Shown piece after piece: positions 36,831-46,154 of a stretch of 64,000 bases of DNA (position 1 is its first letter; every line of letters begins with the position of its first letter). Source of the stretch: Pseudomonas sp. G.S.17 (GTDB taxonomy: Bacteria; Pseudomonadota; Gammaproteobacteria; Pseudomonadales; Pseudomonadaceae). The stretch is taken from NCBI RefSeq assembly GCF_038096165.1, contig NZ_CP151076.1, forward strand, positions 1,922,001 through 1,986,000. Direction: 5' to 3'. Both the position numbers and the translations under genes were made by a program. The notes beneath the pieces were generated by a model, which was not told the origin of the DNA, made no database searches, and saw nothing but the letters and a program-made list of their open reading frames with translations.

Positions 36831-38213
36831 TCATATCACCCGTGAAAAGCGCTGGCGATTCTGCTGCGAAAGATGTGCGTCAAACACCATGCACACCGAC
36901 CGCACCAACAAGCGCCCGGCCGGCATGACACGAATGCCGTCGGCGTCCAGCTCGATCAGGCCGTCTGCGGCCATGGTCGCCAACTCGGGCCACAGCTCGC
37001 TGAAGTAAGCGCGAAAATCAATCTCGAATTCGGTTTCAATATCGGCGAAGTCCAGGCTGAAATGGCAGATCAACTGCTGGATCACCGCCCGGCGCACGCG
37101 ATCATCTTCCGTGCAGATCAGCCCGCGCTTGGTCGCCAGTTGATCGCTGGCCAACAGGTTCTGGTAATCGTTGAGGTCGCTGCTGTTCTGGCTGTACAGA
37201 TCACCGATCTGGCTGATGGCGGAAACCCCCAGGCCAATCAAGTCGCAATGGCCATGAGTGGTGTAACCCTGGAAGTTGCGTTGCAGGGTCAATTCTTCCT
37301 GTGCCACGGCCAGCTCGTCATCGGGCAGGGCAAAGTGGTCCATGCCGATGTAACGGTAACCGGCCTTGGTCAGCTGCTCGATGGTTTGCTCAAGCATCAG
37401 CAGCTTGTTTTCCGGTGAAGGCAGGTCGGCGGCTTCGATGCGGCGCTGCGGCATGAAGCGTTCTGGCAGGTGCGCGTAGTTGAACACCGAAAGCCGGTCC
37501 GGTTGCAGGGTGATGACTTCGTCGACGGTGTGGGCGAAGGCATCGGGGGTTTGCTTGGGCAGGCCGTAGATCAGGTCGATATTCACCGAACGAAATTGCA
37601 GGGTGCGTGCCGCTTCGATGATGGCTTGGGTCTCTTCCAGGCTCTGCAGACGATTGACTGCGCGTTGCACCTGCGGATCGAGGTCTTGCAAACCAAGGCT
37701 GACGCGGTTGAAACCGAGTTCGCGCAACAGGCCCATGGTCGACCAGTCGGCTTCCCGTGGGTCGATCTCGATACCGTAGTCGCCCGAGTCATCGTCCAGC
37801 AGATTGAAATGCTTGCGCAGCTGGGCCATCAACTGGCGCAGCTCGTCATGGCTGAGGAAAGTCGGCGTGCCGCCACCGAAGTGCAATTGCTCCACCACCT
37901 GACCCGGGTCCAGATGGCAGGCGATCATCTGGATTTCGTGCTCAAGGCGCTGCAGGTAGGCCTGAGCGCGGCCGCGATCCTTGGTGATGACTTTGTTGCA
38001 GGCGCAGTAATAACAAATGTTCGCGCAGAACGGGATGTGGACATAGAGCGACAAGGGGCGCATGGCCTTGCGGCTGTCGCGCAGGGCGTGGAGCAGATCG
38101 AACGCTCCAACCTGTGTTTGAAATTGCACGGCTGTGGGGTAGGACGTGTAGCGCGGCCCCGCCAGGTCGTAGCGGCGGATCAGATCAGAATCCCATTGAA
38201 TTGCGTCGAGCAT
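36831..38213 (-). CDS. hemN: Oxygen-independent coproporphyrinogen III dehydrogenase
   Basis: 460 residues starting MLDAIQWDSDLIRRYDLAGP. HemN, a radical SAM enzyme, converts coproporphyrinogen III to protoporphyrinogen IX without oxygen, supplying heme for the cbb3 oxidases upstream. The cluster motif CANICYYCAC gives C63, C67, C70 and the extra C72 of true HemN. Other marks are RYTSYPTAVQF, LHFGGGTPTFLSHDEL, LGFNRVSLGLQDLDPQVQRA and YGLPKQTPDAF. A TTGAC-N4-GTCAA site lies 64 bases upstream of the start. Confidence 0.97.
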   Translation of the reverse strand: MLDAIQWDSDLIRRYDLAGPRYTSYPTAVQFQTQVGAFDLLHALRDSRKAMRPLSLYVHIPFCANICYYCACNKVITKDRGRAQAYLQRLEHEIQMIACHLDPGQVVEQLHFGGGTPTFLSHDELRQLMAQLRKHFNLLDDDSGDYGIEIDPREADWSTMGLLRELGFNRVSLGLQDLDPQVQRAVNRLQSLEETQAIIEAARTLQFRSVNIDLIYGLPKQTPDAFAHTVDEVITLQPDRLSVFNYAHLPERFMPQRRIEAADLPSPENKLLMLEQTIEQLTKAGYRYIGMDHFALPDDELAVAQEELTLQRNFQGYTTHGHCDLIGLGVSAISQIGDLYSQNSSDLNDYQNLLASDQLATKRGLICTEDDRVRRAVIQQLICHFSLDFADIETEFEIDFRAYFSELWPELATMAADGLIELDADGIRVMPAGRLLVRSVCMVFDAHLSQQNRQRFSRVI

Positions 38214-38276
38214 GCGGGCGTTCCCCGGATAGACTGGCAGTGCCGGTCAGTCTAGGGAGCACAATCAATTCGGGTG

Positions 38277-38290
38277 TTGACGTGGGTCAA
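38277..38290. promoter_or_regulatory. Anr-box-like site upstream of hemN
   Basis: TTGACGTGGGTCAA, a perfect palindrome of the form TTGAC-N4-GTCAA, two bases from the TTGAT-N4-ATCAA consensus. It overlaps the end of the upstream gene by four bases. Confidence 0.65.
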
Positions 38291-38970
38291 TGGCCCATCA
38301 GCCAATGTTGGTGCGGGCCGGGGAGAGTCCAGATACCGAACAGAATCACCAGCAGACCACCGGCCATCCGCACCCCGCGCTTGCGCAGCAGGGCCGTCAT
38401 TCGCTCGGCAGCCAGGCCTGTCGCCAGCAGCACCGGCCAGGTGCCCAAGCCGAATGCCAGCATCAACAGCGCACTGTCCAGCGCATTGCCCTGGCTGGCC
38501 GACCAGAGCAGCGTGCTGTAGACCAACCCGCATGGCAACCAGCCCCAGAGTGCGCCCAGCAACATTGCCCTGGGCAGGCTCGACACGGGCAACAGTTTGC
38601 TCGCAACCGGCTGAATGTGGCGCCACAGGCCGCGACCGAGGCTTTCGATGCGTGTCAGGCCACTCCACCAACCGGCGAGGTACAAACCCATGGCAATCAG
38701 CAGCAGCGCGGCGATGACACGCAGCACCATGGCTGCCGGACTGTTGGCCACCGCCCAGCCGGCCATGCCGATCAGTAGCCCGGCGGTGGCGTAACTGAGG
38801 ATGCGCCCGAGGTTGTAGGCCAGCAGCAGCTGGAAGCGTCGACTGCGTTGTTCTTTGGGAATCGCCAGGGTCAGCGCGCCCATCAAGCCGCCACACATGC
38901 CCAGACAATGCCCGCCGCCCAGCAGGCCGAGAATGACAGCCGAGACGAGGAGCGGGGCGAGGTCAGTCAT
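38287..38970 (-). CDS. SafE/TauE-like membrane protein of the cco locus
   Basis: 227 residues starting MTDLAPLLVSAVILGLLGGG. About six membrane helices are visible. The GGGHCLGMCGGLMGALTLAI segment near 17-36 and WGWLPCGLVYSTLLWSAS near 140 give paired cysteine-proline motifs of the DsbD-like/UreH-like family annotated as sulfite exporter TauE/SafE. In Pseudomonas and relatives such a gene follows ccoS and is thought to serve metal handling or cbb3 assembly; that is inference from position. It lies between ccoS and hemN. Confidence 0.85.
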   Translation of the reverse strand: MTDLAPLLVSAVILGLLGGGHCLGMCGGLMGALTLAIPKEQRSRRFQLLLAYNLGRILSYATAGLLIGMAGWAVANSPAAMVLRVIAALLLIAMGLYLAGWWSGLTRIESLGRGLWRHIQPVASKLLPVSSLPRAMLLGALWGWLPCGLVYSTLLWSASQGNALDSALLMLAFGLGTWPVLLATGLAAERMTALLRKRGVRMAGGLLVILFGIWTLPGPHQHWLMGH

Positions 38971-38996
38971 GAGAAGCTGGCCTGTTGGCGATCATG

Positions 38997-39086
38997 GTGG
39001 GAGCGAGCTTGCTCGCGAAAGCGGTCCCTGGAATGAGGAAAATGTTGAAGGGGGTCCGGCCTTTTCGCGAGCAAGCTCGCTCCCAC
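38997..39086. repeat. REP pair (GTGGGAGCGAGC dialect)
   Basis: GTGGGAGCGAGCTTGCTCGC and its inverted partner, directly after ccoS. Confidence 0.85.
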
Positions 39087-39090
39087 AGGA

Positions 39091-39306
39091 TTACACATCA
39101 GTTTCATCTTTCCTTTGCTGCTGGCCTTTATGCGCAGCCTCGTCCACCGCCGCCTGATGATTCGGGTCCTGATCGTCGAACAGGATGCTATGGGCCGGGC
39201 TGTCGAGGTCGTCGTACTGGCCGCTGTCCACGGCCCAGAAGAAAATGTAGATCGCGATGGCGACGATGAGCAGTGCCGCCGGGATCATGATGTAAAGCGC
39301 TGGCAT
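39091..39306 (-). CDS. ccoS: cbb3 oxidase assembly protein CcoS
   Basis: 71 residues from the ATG at 39304-39306 (MPALYIMIPAALLIVAIAIY). One membrane helix (about 4-24) is followed by the short conserved FFWAVDSGQYDDLDSPAHSI segment and a polar tail. CcoS is needed to put heme and copper into CcoN. The longer open frame upstream overlaps ccoI and has no site. It lies 25 bases after ccoI, in the usual fixGHIS order. Confidence 0.93.
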   Translation of the reverse strand: MPALYIMIPAALLIVAIAIYIFFWAVDSGQYDDLDSPAHSILFDDQDPNHQAAVDEAAHKGQQQRKDETDV

Positions 39307-39331
39307 AAAGCCTCCGAAGCCGGTCGCCGTT

Positions 39332-41779
39332 TCATGTCGGCAACGGACGGGTGATGGCAACCGCTGGCGTTTGCACGCCTGGCATTCGCGTGAGGCGCAA
39401 GGCATTGAGCACCACGGTCAACGAACTGACCGACATGCCGATGGCTGCCCAGACCGGGGTTATCCAGCCCAGTGCCGCGAACGGCAACATGAGGCCATTG
39501 TACAGCCCGGCCCACAACAGATTCTCGATGATTACCCGGCGCGTACGCCGCGCCAGACTGAAGGCCTGGACCAGCGCCTGCAAGCGATTGGACAGCAACA
39601 CCGCATCGGCGCTGGTTTTCGCCAGATCGGTGGCTGAGCCCATGGCAACGCTGATATCGGCGGCGGCCAGCACAGGCACATCGTTGACGCCATCGCCCAG
39701 CATCAACACTTTACGGCCCTCGCTGTGCAGTTGTTGCAGCACCGCCAGTTTGTCGTCCGGACGCAAGCCGCCCCGGGCTTCGTCGATGCCCAGTTGCGCC
39801 GCGACACTGGCGACCATCGGCGAGCTGTCCCCCGACAACAACAGCGTCTTCCAGCCACGGGCCTTGCAGGCTTGCAGCAATTCGAACGCGTCGTCGCGCA
39901 GGCGGTCATCAAGAATGAACCAGGCCAGTGGCCCTTGGCTGTCGCCCAGCAACAAATGCTGGCCTGCATCACCGGGCATCGGCGCAATAGCGCTGGCGCT
40001 GAGGGTGCAGACAAATTCGGGCTGACCAATGCGCAGTCGCTGTCCGTCGACCACGCCTTCAAGACCCAATCCCGGCTGGCTATGAACGTCTTCAGCGGCG
40101 ACCGGCGCGCGCCCGAACGCTCGGGCAATGGGGTGTTCGGAGCGATTTTCCAGGGCGGCGGCCAGGCTCAGGCAGGTGTCCGCATCCAGCTTGCCCAGGG
40201 TTTTGATGCTGCGTAATACGAGGCGGCCTTCGGTCAGGGTTCCGGTCTTGTCGAAAATCACCGTATCAATCTGATTCAGGCCTTCCAGCACATGGCCACG
40301 GGTCAGCAGCAGACCGAGTTTGTGCAGCGTGCCAGTGGCAGCGGTCAGTGCTGTCGGGGTCGCCAGTGACAAGGCGCACGGGCAAGTGGCGACCAACATG
40401 GCGAGGACAATCCAGAACGCCCGGGACGCATCGATCTGCCACCATAACAGGCCGATGGCCGCCGCCAGGATCAACGAGATCAGCAGGAACCATTGCGCCG
40501 CGCGGTCGGCGATTTCCGCGAGTCGCGGTTTGTCGGCCTGGGCTCTTTCCAGCAGGCGGACGATGGCGGACAGCCGCGTGTCATGGCCCAGCGCCAGAAC
40601 CTCAACGGTCAGCGCGCCTTCGACGTTCAGCGTGCCGGCAGTGACCGCATCCCCGGATTGCCGAGGCTGCGGCAGGTATTCGCCGGTCAGCAATGACTCA
40701 TCGACGCTGGACTGGCCTTCGACAATGCGGCCATCCGCCGGCAGCACCGAACCGGGATGCACCAGCACATGATCGCCCATGCGCAGTTCGCTGAGCAGGA
40801 TGCGTTCGCTTTGGCCGTCAGCACTCAGGCGCAGGCACGAGGCGGGCAGCAGGTTGACCAGTTGCGCCGTTGCCGCAGCGGTGCGTTCCCGGGCACGCCG
40901 TTCCAGATAGCGACCGGCCAACAGGAACAGCGCAAACATGCCGACCGCGTCGAAATACAATTCGCCATTGCCGGTGATCGCGGTCCAGATGCCGGCGATG
41001 TACGCGCTGCCAATGGCCAGCGATACCGATACGTCCATGGTCAGGTGGCGGGTGCGCAGGTCGCGCATGGCACCGCGAAAGAACGGTGCGCAGCTGTAGA
41101 ACACAATCGGCGTGGTCAGGAACAGCGCGACCCAGCGCAGGATGGTGTGCATCTCCGGGCTGAGATCGATGTTGAATTCCGGCCAGGTGGCCATGGTTGC
41201 CATCATCGCCTGGAACCACAGCAGGCCGGCGACGCCCAGTTGGCGCAAGGCCAGACGATTCTCGCCCGCCAGTTGCTCTGCCGCGCGATCAGCCTGGTAT
41301 GGATGGGCGACGTAGCCGATATGGCGCAGTTCGCTGAGCATCTGGCTCAACGGCAACTGGCTATCGGCCCAGCGCACATGCAGGCGGTGATTGGACAGGT
41401 TCAGACGCGCTTCGGCGACTGCCGGCAGGCTGCGCAGGTGTTTCTCGATCAGCCAGCCGCAAGCGGCGCAGCTGATGCCTTCCATCAGCAGCGTGGTTTC
41501 CGACAGCTCGCCGTCATGACGAACGAAAGGTGCCTGCACGTCGGGGCGGTCATACAGGGCCAGCTCGTCGACCAGTTGCACCGGCAGCGTTTCGGGATTG
41601 GCCGAGGCTTCGCTGCGGTGGCTGTAATAGTGTTCGAGCCCGCCAGCGACAATGGCTTCGGCCACGGCCTGACAGCCAGGGCAGCACATCTCCCGGCTTT
41701 GCCCGAGCACGACAGCGGTAAAACGGCTACCGGGCGGAACGGGCAGGGCGCAGTGGTAGCACGGGGTTGGTTTGGTCAT
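39332..41779 (-). CDS. ccoI: Copper-exporting P-type ATPase for cbb3 assembly (CcoI/FixI)
   Basis: 815 residues starting MTKPTPCYHCALPVPPGSRF. CcoI moves copper across the inner membrane for the CuB centre of CcoN. A cysteine-rich N-terminal part (CYHCALP, MCCPGC) and a heavy-metal domain (LLMEGISCAACGWLIEKHLR near 95-115) precede eight membrane helices. The ion site is VATCPCALSLATPTALTAAT, the phosphorylation site is FDKTGTLTEGRL, and the hinge is MLGDGVNDVPVLAAADISVA. Length and order (fixH-ccoI-ccoS) match the family. Confidence 0.96.
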   Translation of the reverse strand: MTKPTPCYHCALPVPPGSRFTAVVLGQSREMCCPGCQAVAEAIVAGGLEHYYSHRSEASANPETLPVQLVDELALYDRPDVQAPFVRHDGELSETTLLMEGISCAACGWLIEKHLRSLPAVAEARLNLSNHRLHVRWADSQLPLSQMLSELRHIGYVAHPYQADRAAEQLAGENRLALRQLGVAGLLWFQAMMATMATWPEFNIDLSPEMHTILRWVALFLTTPIVFYSCAPFFRGAMRDLRTRHLTMDVSVSLAIGSAYIAGIWTAITGNGELYFDAVGMFALFLLAGRYLERRARERTAAATAQLVNLLPASCLRLSADGQSERILLSELRMGDHVLVHPGSVLPADGRIVEGQSSVDESLLTGEYLPQPRQSGDAVTAGTLNVEGALTVEVLALGHDTRLSAIVRLLERAQADKPRLAEIADRAAQWFLLISLILAAAIGLLWWQIDASRAFWIVLAMLVATCPCALSLATPTALTAATGTLHKLGLLLTRGHVLEGLNQIDTVIFDKTGTLTEGRLVLRSIKTLGKLDADTCLSLAAALENRSEHPIARAFGRAPVAAEDVHSQPGLGLEGVVDGQRLRIGQPEFVCTLSASAIAPMPGDAGQHLLLGDSQGPLAWFILDDRLRDDAFELLQACKARGWKTLLLSGDSSPMVASVAAQLGIDEARGGLRPDDKLAVLQQLHSEGRKVLMLGDGVNDVPVLAAADISVAMGSATDLAKTSADAVLLSNRLQALVQAFSLARRTRRVIIENLLWAGLYNGLMLPFAALGWITPVWAAIGMSVSSLTVVLNALRLTRMPGVQTPAVAITRPLPT

Positions 41780-41809
41780 CGGGTCTTATTTGGCAGAGCA
41801 TCACATGTT

Positions 41810-41885
41810 GTAGGAGCCAACTTGTTGGCGAGACGTCGGACCTGCGGATTCAGGGATATTGTTTCGCGAACAAGTTCGCTCCCAC
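41810..41885. repeat. REP pair (AACTTGTT dialect)
   Basis: GTAGGAGCCAACTTGTTGGC and inverted GCGAACAAGTTCGCTCCCAC, in front of the inverted-repeat element. The stem bases differ from those of the AGCTTGCT dialect, and each half keeps its own pairing. Confidence 0.75.
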
Positions 41886-41886
41886 A

Positions 41887-42026
41887 CAGACTGTGTGAAA
41901 ACTACTGCGCTCGGCAATACTGCGTTAAAAACAGGCGGAAAATGCTCATTTAGAACACCTAGACTCCGCTTTTCCGCCTGTTTTTGCCTTGTCTTGCCTT
42001 CGCTCGTGACGTTTTCACACAGTCTG
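41887..42026. repeat. ~140 bp inverted-repeat element, copy 2
   Basis: Terminal inverted repeats of 16 bases pair perfectly (CAGACTGTGTGAAAAC at 41887-41902, GTTTTCACACAGTCTG at 42011-42026). Inner arms share long runs with copy 1 at 2016-2142 (CTCGGCAATACTGCGTT, GCCTTGTCTTGCCTTCGCTC). The central stem differs in sequence from copy 1 but still pairs. It has no room for a gene. Confidence 0.8.
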
Positions 42027-42032
42027 CACAGT

Positions 42033-42064
42033 AATTCTTCAATTCTTCAATTCTTCAAATCTTC
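42033..42064. repeat. 8-bp tandem repeat at the fixH stop
   Basis: Unit AATTCTTC three times, then AAATCTTC. The fixH stop codon (42047-42049) lies inside the array. Confidence 0.8.
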
Positions 42065-42586
42065 AGCGCCTTGGATCGGCTCGTCGCCCAGGGCCAGGTC
42101 CTTGTCGTGGCTGACTTGCTCCTCTTCGAACAGGCGCCAGGTCTGGCCGTCCTGCACGCCGAGCAGCTCAACGAAGCGACGGCCTTCAACCTTGTCGCTC
42201 AACTGGCCGATGTAGCGTCCGGCATCCGATGGGCTGCGGGTCAGGATGATCTTGCGATCCTTTTCCGGCTGGGTCGGCGAAATCAGGTTCAGCTCGACGG
42301 TTTGCGGCTGGCTGTCGCCGCTCAGACGCAGCTCGGCTTCGCCGGTCAGTTCATCCAGATGCACGGTGGCGCGCAGCTTGAGGGTCTGGGCCAGCAGCTC
42401 GCGGTTGAGGGAGCGATTGATGCCTTTGCCAGCCTCGTAGTAGTTGTCGTTGACCAGGTTGTCCGGATGGTTCACGGCAATGGTCACCATGGACAAGGTC
42501 AAGGTCACCGAGCAGGCCAGGATCGCAATGATGATCCATGGCCAGATGTGCTTGTACCAGGGGCTTGAAGCGGTTGCGACAGACAT
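42047..42586 (-). CDS. fixH: cbb3 oxidase assembly protein FixH/CcoH
   Basis: 179 residues starting MSVATASSPWYKHIWPWIII. One N-terminal membrane helix (about 15-38) is followed by a periplasmic part with VNHPDNLVNDNYYEAGKGIN, the family signature, and LISPTQPEKDRKIILTRSPS. FixH/CcoH stabilises the cbb3 complex and works with CcoI. It follows ccoG by about 27 bases. The last codons (EDLKN) are written in an 8-base tandem repeat, so slippage there would change the C-terminus. Confidence 0.93.
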   Translation of the reverse strand: MSVATASSPWYKHIWPWIIIAILACSVTLTLSMVTIAVNHPDNLVNDNYYEAGKGINRSLNRELLAQTLKLRATVHLDELTGEAELRLSGDSQPQTVELNLISPTQPEKDRKIILTRSPSDAGRYIGQLSDKVEGRRFVELLGVQDGQTWRLFEEEQVSHDKDLALGDEPIQGAEDLKN

Positions 42587-42613
42587 GGCTGAACTCTCTA
42601 TTAATACCCGGTG

Positions 42614-44029
42614 TTAACGTACTTGCGGGCCAATGAACCGGCTCTTGGTTTCAGCGTGCGTGCCGCCGTTATCGGCGTCCTGAAGGATGAACGTGACCTC
42701 GTTGGTGCTCGACGGCAGCTTCTCGGGGGCGCTCGACAGTTCCACCGGCATGGTGAATATGTCACCCGCCGCAACCTTGAATTCACGACGTCCCTGCAGC
42801 TTCAGGTCCGGCAGGCCGGTGGCATCGAGAATGTAGGTGTGGTCGACCTGATCCTTGTTCATGACTTTAAGGCTGTAGACGTTTTCGATCCGTCCTTCCG
42901 CGTTTTCCCGGTACAACACGCGGTCCTTGCTGACATCGAAGCCCACCAGCGAACGTATGACGAAGGCCGATGCCAGCAGGCCGATCATCACCAGCAACAC
43001 CAGGGCGTAGCCAATCAGGCGGGGCCGCAGCTTGTTGGTGACCTGGCCGGACAGGTTGTGCTCGGTGGTGTAGCTGATCAAGCCGCGCGGGTAGTTCATC
43101 TTGTCCATGATGGTGTCGCAGGCATCGATACAGGCCGCGCAACCAATGCACTCGACTTGCAGACCGTCGCGGATGTCGATCCCGGTCGGGCAGACCTGCA
43201 CGCACATCGTGCAGTCAATACAGTCACCGAGGCCTTGAGCCTTGTAGTCCGCTTCTTTTTTACGCGGGCCACGTTTCTCGCCGCGACGTGGGTCGTAGGA
43301 GACGATCAGTGTGTCCTTGTCGAACATCACGCTTTGAAAACGCGCGTAAGGGCACATGTAAATGCACACTTGTTCGCGCAACCATCCGGCGTTGCCGTAC
43401 GTGGCGAGGGTGAAGAAGCCGACCCAGAAATACGCCCAGCCATCAGCCTGGCCGGTGAGCAATTCGGTGGTCAGGTCGCGGATCGGCGCGAAGTAGCCGA
43501 CGAAGGTCAGGCCGGTGACCAGACCGATCAGCAACCACAACGTGTGCTTGGCCAGCTTGCGCACGAGTTTGTTGGCACTCATCGGCGCCTTGTCGAGCTT
43601 GATGCGCTGGTTACGATCACCTTCGGTGACTTTCTCGCACCACATGAAGATCCAGGTCCAGACGCTTTGCGGGCAGGTATAGCCGCACCAGACGCGTCCG
43701 GCATAGACCGTAATGAAGAACAGACCGAAAGCGCTGATGATCAGAATGCCCGACAGCAGGATGAAGTCCTGAGGCCAGAAGGTTGCCCCGAAAATGTAGA
43801 ACTTGCGCTCCGGCAGGTTCCACCACACCGCTTGATGCCCGCCCCAGTTCAGCCATACGGTTCCGAAATAAATCAGGAACAGCAGACCGCCGCCGACCAT
43901 GCGCAGATTGCGGAACAGACCGGTGAAGGCGCGGGTATAGATTTTTTCGCGCGCAGCATAAAGATCCACCGTGTTGTTATCGTTTTTCGGTGGTGGCGTG
44001 ACATTGTGTACAGGAATCTGATTGCTCAT
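42614..44029 (-). CDS. ccoG: cbb3 assembly iron-sulfur protein CcoG (FixG/RdxA)
   Basis: 471 residues starting MSNQIPVHNVTPPPKNDNNT. CcoG is a membrane ferredoxin-like protein thought to reduce copper for cbb3 assembly. Several membrane helices flank GRVWCGYTCPQSVWTWIFMW and QVCIYMCPYARFQSVMFDKD. Two [4Fe-4S] motifs follow: CIDCTMCVQVCPTGIDIRDG and CIGCAACIDACDTIMDKMNY. A C-terminal periplasmic Ig-like domain ends the protein. First gene of ccoG-fixH-ccoI-ccoS; both an Anr-like and a RoxR-like site lie upstream. Confidence 0.96.
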   Translation of the reverse strand: MSNQIPVHNVTPPPKNDNNTVDLYAAREKIYTRAFTGLFRNLRMVGGGLLFLIYFGTVWLNWGGHQAVWWNLPERKFYIFGATFWPQDFILLSGILIISAFGLFFITVYAGRVWCGYTCPQSVWTWIFMWCEKVTEGDRNQRIKLDKAPMSANKLVRKLAKHTLWLLIGLVTGLTFVGYFAPIRDLTTELLTGQADGWAYFWVGFFTLATYGNAGWLREQVCIYMCPYARFQSVMFDKDTLIVSYDPRRGEKRGPRKKEADYKAQGLGDCIDCTMCVQVCPTGIDIRDGLQVECIGCAACIDACDTIMDKMNYPRGLISYTTEHNLSGQVTNKLRPRLIGYALVLLVMIGLLASAFVIRSLVGFDVSKDRVLYRENAEGRIENVYSLKVMNKDQVDHTYILDATGLPDLKLQGRREFKVAAGDIFTMPVELSSAPEKLPSSTNEVTFILQDADNGGTHAETKSRFIGPQVR

Positions 44030-44137
44030 CGGTGCATCCCACGGCAGTGGAAAAATGCCTCAGTCAGTACATGCCAACTGGGGTCAGAAGAGTGCTGTTA
44101 TGGCGTTAATCATACGCCTGCAGACATGGCTGAGGGG

Positions 44138-44154
44138 TGCGACCTCTGGTCGCA
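44138..44154. promoter_or_regulatory. RegA/PrrA/RoxR-type palindrome upstream of ccoG
   Basis: TGCGACC-TCT-GGTCGCA, a perfect 17-base palindrome containing GCGAC-N5-GTCGC, 109 bases before the ccoG start. The same core with the same GAGGGG flank is at 48015-48029. Confidence 0.55.
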
Positions 44155-44196
44155 TTGGGTCGCCGCGCATCTTGGTGTAGGAAATTGTAGAAGATG

Positions 44197-44210
44197 CTGA
44201 TCTGGATCAA
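44197..44210. promoter_or_regulatory. Anr-box-like site upstream of ccoG
   Basis: CTGATCTGGATCAA, one base from TTGAT-N4-ATCAA, 168 bases before the ccoG start. Confidence 0.6.
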
Positions 44211-44269
44211 TTGACTAGTAGATGATGTGCAGCTTTTTTGGCTGCTGTCCGGCACGAAAGAGAAGCCTT

Positions 44270-44360
44270 GTGGGAGCGAGCTTGCTCGCGAAGACCAATG
44301 TTCCAGACGCTGAAAATGCATCTGGTGTGCTGGCCTCTTCGCGAGCAAGCTCGCTCCCAC
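44270..44360. repeat. REP pair between ccoP1 and ccoG
   Basis: GTGGGAGCGAGCTTGCTCGC and its inverted partner, 18 bases after the ccoP stop. Confidence 0.85.
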
Positions 44361-44377
44361 GGTGATTTCCATCGGGC

Positions 44378-45355
44378 CTACTTGGCCTCTGAGGCTTTTT
44401 CCCCATGAGAAAGGCTGTACACGTAAGCCGCCAGCAGGTGAACCTTGTCGTTGCCTTGCATCGCCTCCTGAGCTGGCATCTGGCCCTGACGGCCGTAACG
44501 GATGGTCTGCTGCAGTTGCGCGAAGCTCGAACCGTAGATGAATGCCCCTGGATGCGTCAGGTCAGGCGCGCCCATTGCCGGCGTGCCTTTGCCTGCCGGA
44601 CCGTGGCAGGCGACGCAGTTGGCGGCAAAGATTTTCTGCCCGGCCGCTGGATCGGCTTTCGCGTCCTCCGGCAATTTGCGGCCATCCAGTTGCGTCAGCA
44701 CATAGGCTGAAACATCACGCACACCCTGGTCGCCAACCACTTCGCCCCATGCCGGCATGACCGCATGGCGGCCACCCATGATGGTGGTCTTGATGGTTTC
44801 AGGCTCGCCACCCCAGCGCCAGTCGGCGTCGGTCAGGTTCGGGAAACCGTAGGCGCCCTTGGCATCCGAGCCATGACACACCGAGCAGTTTGAGGCGAAC
44901 AGGCGGCCGCCCATTTTCAGTGCTTTCGGATCTTTGGCGACTTCTTCAATCGGCATGGCCGCGAACTTGGCGAAGATCGGCCCAAACCGCGCATCGGAGC
45001 GCGCCAGTTCCTTTTCCCATTCATGGACGCCGGTCCAGCCAGCCTGACCATTGGAGAACTCGGTCTTCTTGTCGTTATCCAGGTAGTCATAACCCGGCAG
45101 TATGCCTTTCCAGTTGCCCAGCCCCGGATACAGAACCAGATAACCCAAGGCAAAGATGATGGTGGCCACGAACAGCATGAACCACCACTTGGGCAGCGGG
45201 TTGTCGTACTCCTCGATGCCATCGAAGGAATGACCAACGGTTTCTTCCGTGGCCTCGTTGCGCTGGCCCTTGCGGGTGGACAGCAACAGCCAGGTCAGGC
45301 CGAAGATCGTACCCAGGGTGAGGACTGTGACGTACAGACTCCAAAACGTACTCAT
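44378..45355 (-). CDS. ccoP1: cbb3 oxidase diheme subunit CcoP, copy 1
   Basis: 325 residues starting [20 protein letters not shown]. CcoP takes electrons from soluble cytochromes and passes them to CcoO. Two N-terminal membrane helices frame [20 protein letters not shown]. Heme c sites are [20 protein letters not shown] and [20 protein letters not shown], with methionine ligands downstream of each. Compared with the other copy (48101) it carries an insertion of about ten residues after LPGYD. It overlaps ccoQ by four bases. Last gene of the ccoN1-O1-Q1-P1 operon. Confidence 0.97.
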   Translation of the reverse strand: MSTFWSLYVTVLTLGTIFGLTWLLLSTRKGQRNEATEETVGHSFDGIEEYDNPLPKWWFMLFVATIIFALGYLVLYPGLGNWKGILPGYDYLDNDKKTEFSNGQAGWTGVHEWEKELARSDARFGPIFAKFAAMPIEEVAKDPKALKMGGRLFASNCSVCHGSDAKGAYGFPNLTDADWRWGGEPETIKTTIMGGRHAVMPAWGEVVGDQGVRDVSAYVLTQLDGRKLPEDAKADPAAGQKIFAANCVACHGPAGKGTPAMGAPDLTHPGAFIYGSSFAQLQQTIRYGRQGQMPAQEAMQGNDKVHLLAAYVYSLSHGEKASEAK

Positions 45356-45540
45356 TTGTTGCTCCTGGAAGCTTGCGCTTGCTCGACGTTCTTGATGGCT
45401 TCGGGATCATCCGCGAAGGGCAGCAAGGTTGCGTCTTCAAACTCTGACTTGCGCCGCGGGCTGAACACCCAGAGCGCCAGACCGATAAAGGCCACCATCA
45501 CCACCACGGTGCCAAGGCCTCGAATCATCCCGATATCCAT
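45352..45540 (-). CDS. ccoQ1: cbb3 oxidase small subunit CcoQ, copy 1
   Basis: 62 residues from the ATG at 45538-45540 ([20 protein letters not shown]). One membrane helix, then [20 protein letters not shown], the typical CcoQ tail. CcoQ stabilises the core complex. It lies five bases after ccoO and overlaps ccoP. Confidence 0.93.
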   Translation of the reverse strand: MDIGMIRGLGTVVVMVAFIGLALWVFSPRRKSEFEDATLLPFADDPEAIKNVEQAQASRSNK

Positions 45541-45545
45541 CAAGA

Positions 45546-46154
45546 TCACCTTTTGCTTTTGATGATGGTGCCAAGGCCTTGCAGGTAGGCCACCAGTGCG
45601 TCCATTTCGGTCTTGCCTTTGACGGCCGCCTGGGCACCGGCGATATCTTCGTCGGTGTAAGGCGTGCCCAGCGTGCGCAGGACTTCGAGTTTTTTCGCGG
45701 TTTCCTTGCCGTCGAGCTTTTTCTCGACCAGGAAGGGGTAGGCGGGCATTTTCGATTCAGGCACGACGTTGCGCGGGTTGTACAAGTGCGCGCGGTGCCA
45801 GTCATCAGAGTAACGTCCGCCGACTCGCGCCAGATCCGGACCGGTACGTTTGGAACCCCACAGGAACGGGTGATCCCAGACGCTTTCCCCGGCAACCGAA
45901 TAGTGGCCGTAGCGTTCGGTCTCGGCGCGGAACGGACGGATCATCTGCGAGTGGCAGCCGACACAGCCGTTGGCGATATACACGTCGCGACCTTCGACTT
46001 CCAGTGCGGTGCGCGGCTTCATGCCCTCGACCGGCTTGTTGGTCACGTCCTGGAAAAACAGCGGGACGATCTGGGTCAGGCCGCCAATGCTGACGGCGAT
46101 AACCATGAAGAAGGCCAGCAGGCCAATATTCTTCTCGAGGACTTCATGCTTCAT
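45546..46154 (-). CDS. ccoO1: cbb3 oxidase monoheme subunit CcoO, copy 1
   Basis: 202 residues starting [20 protein letters not shown]. An N-terminal membrane anchor is followed by the heme c site [20 protein letters not shown], then [20 protein letters not shown] and the ligand methionine in [13 protein letters not shown]. CcoO hands electrons to heme b of CcoN. The start codon touches the ccoN stop (one-base overlap), so the genes are coupled. It is very close in sequence to the second copy at 49270. Confidence 0.97.
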   Translation of the reverse strand: MKHEVLEKNIGLLAFFMVIAVSIGGLTQIVPLFFQDVTNKPVEGMKPRTALEVEGRDVYIANGCVGCHSQMIRPFRAETERYGHYSVAGESVWDHPFLWGSKRTGPDLARVGGRYSDDWHRAHLYNPRNVVPESKMPAYPFLVEKKLDGKETAKKLEVLRTLGTPYTDEDIAGAQAAVKGKTEMDALVAYLQGLGTIIKSKR

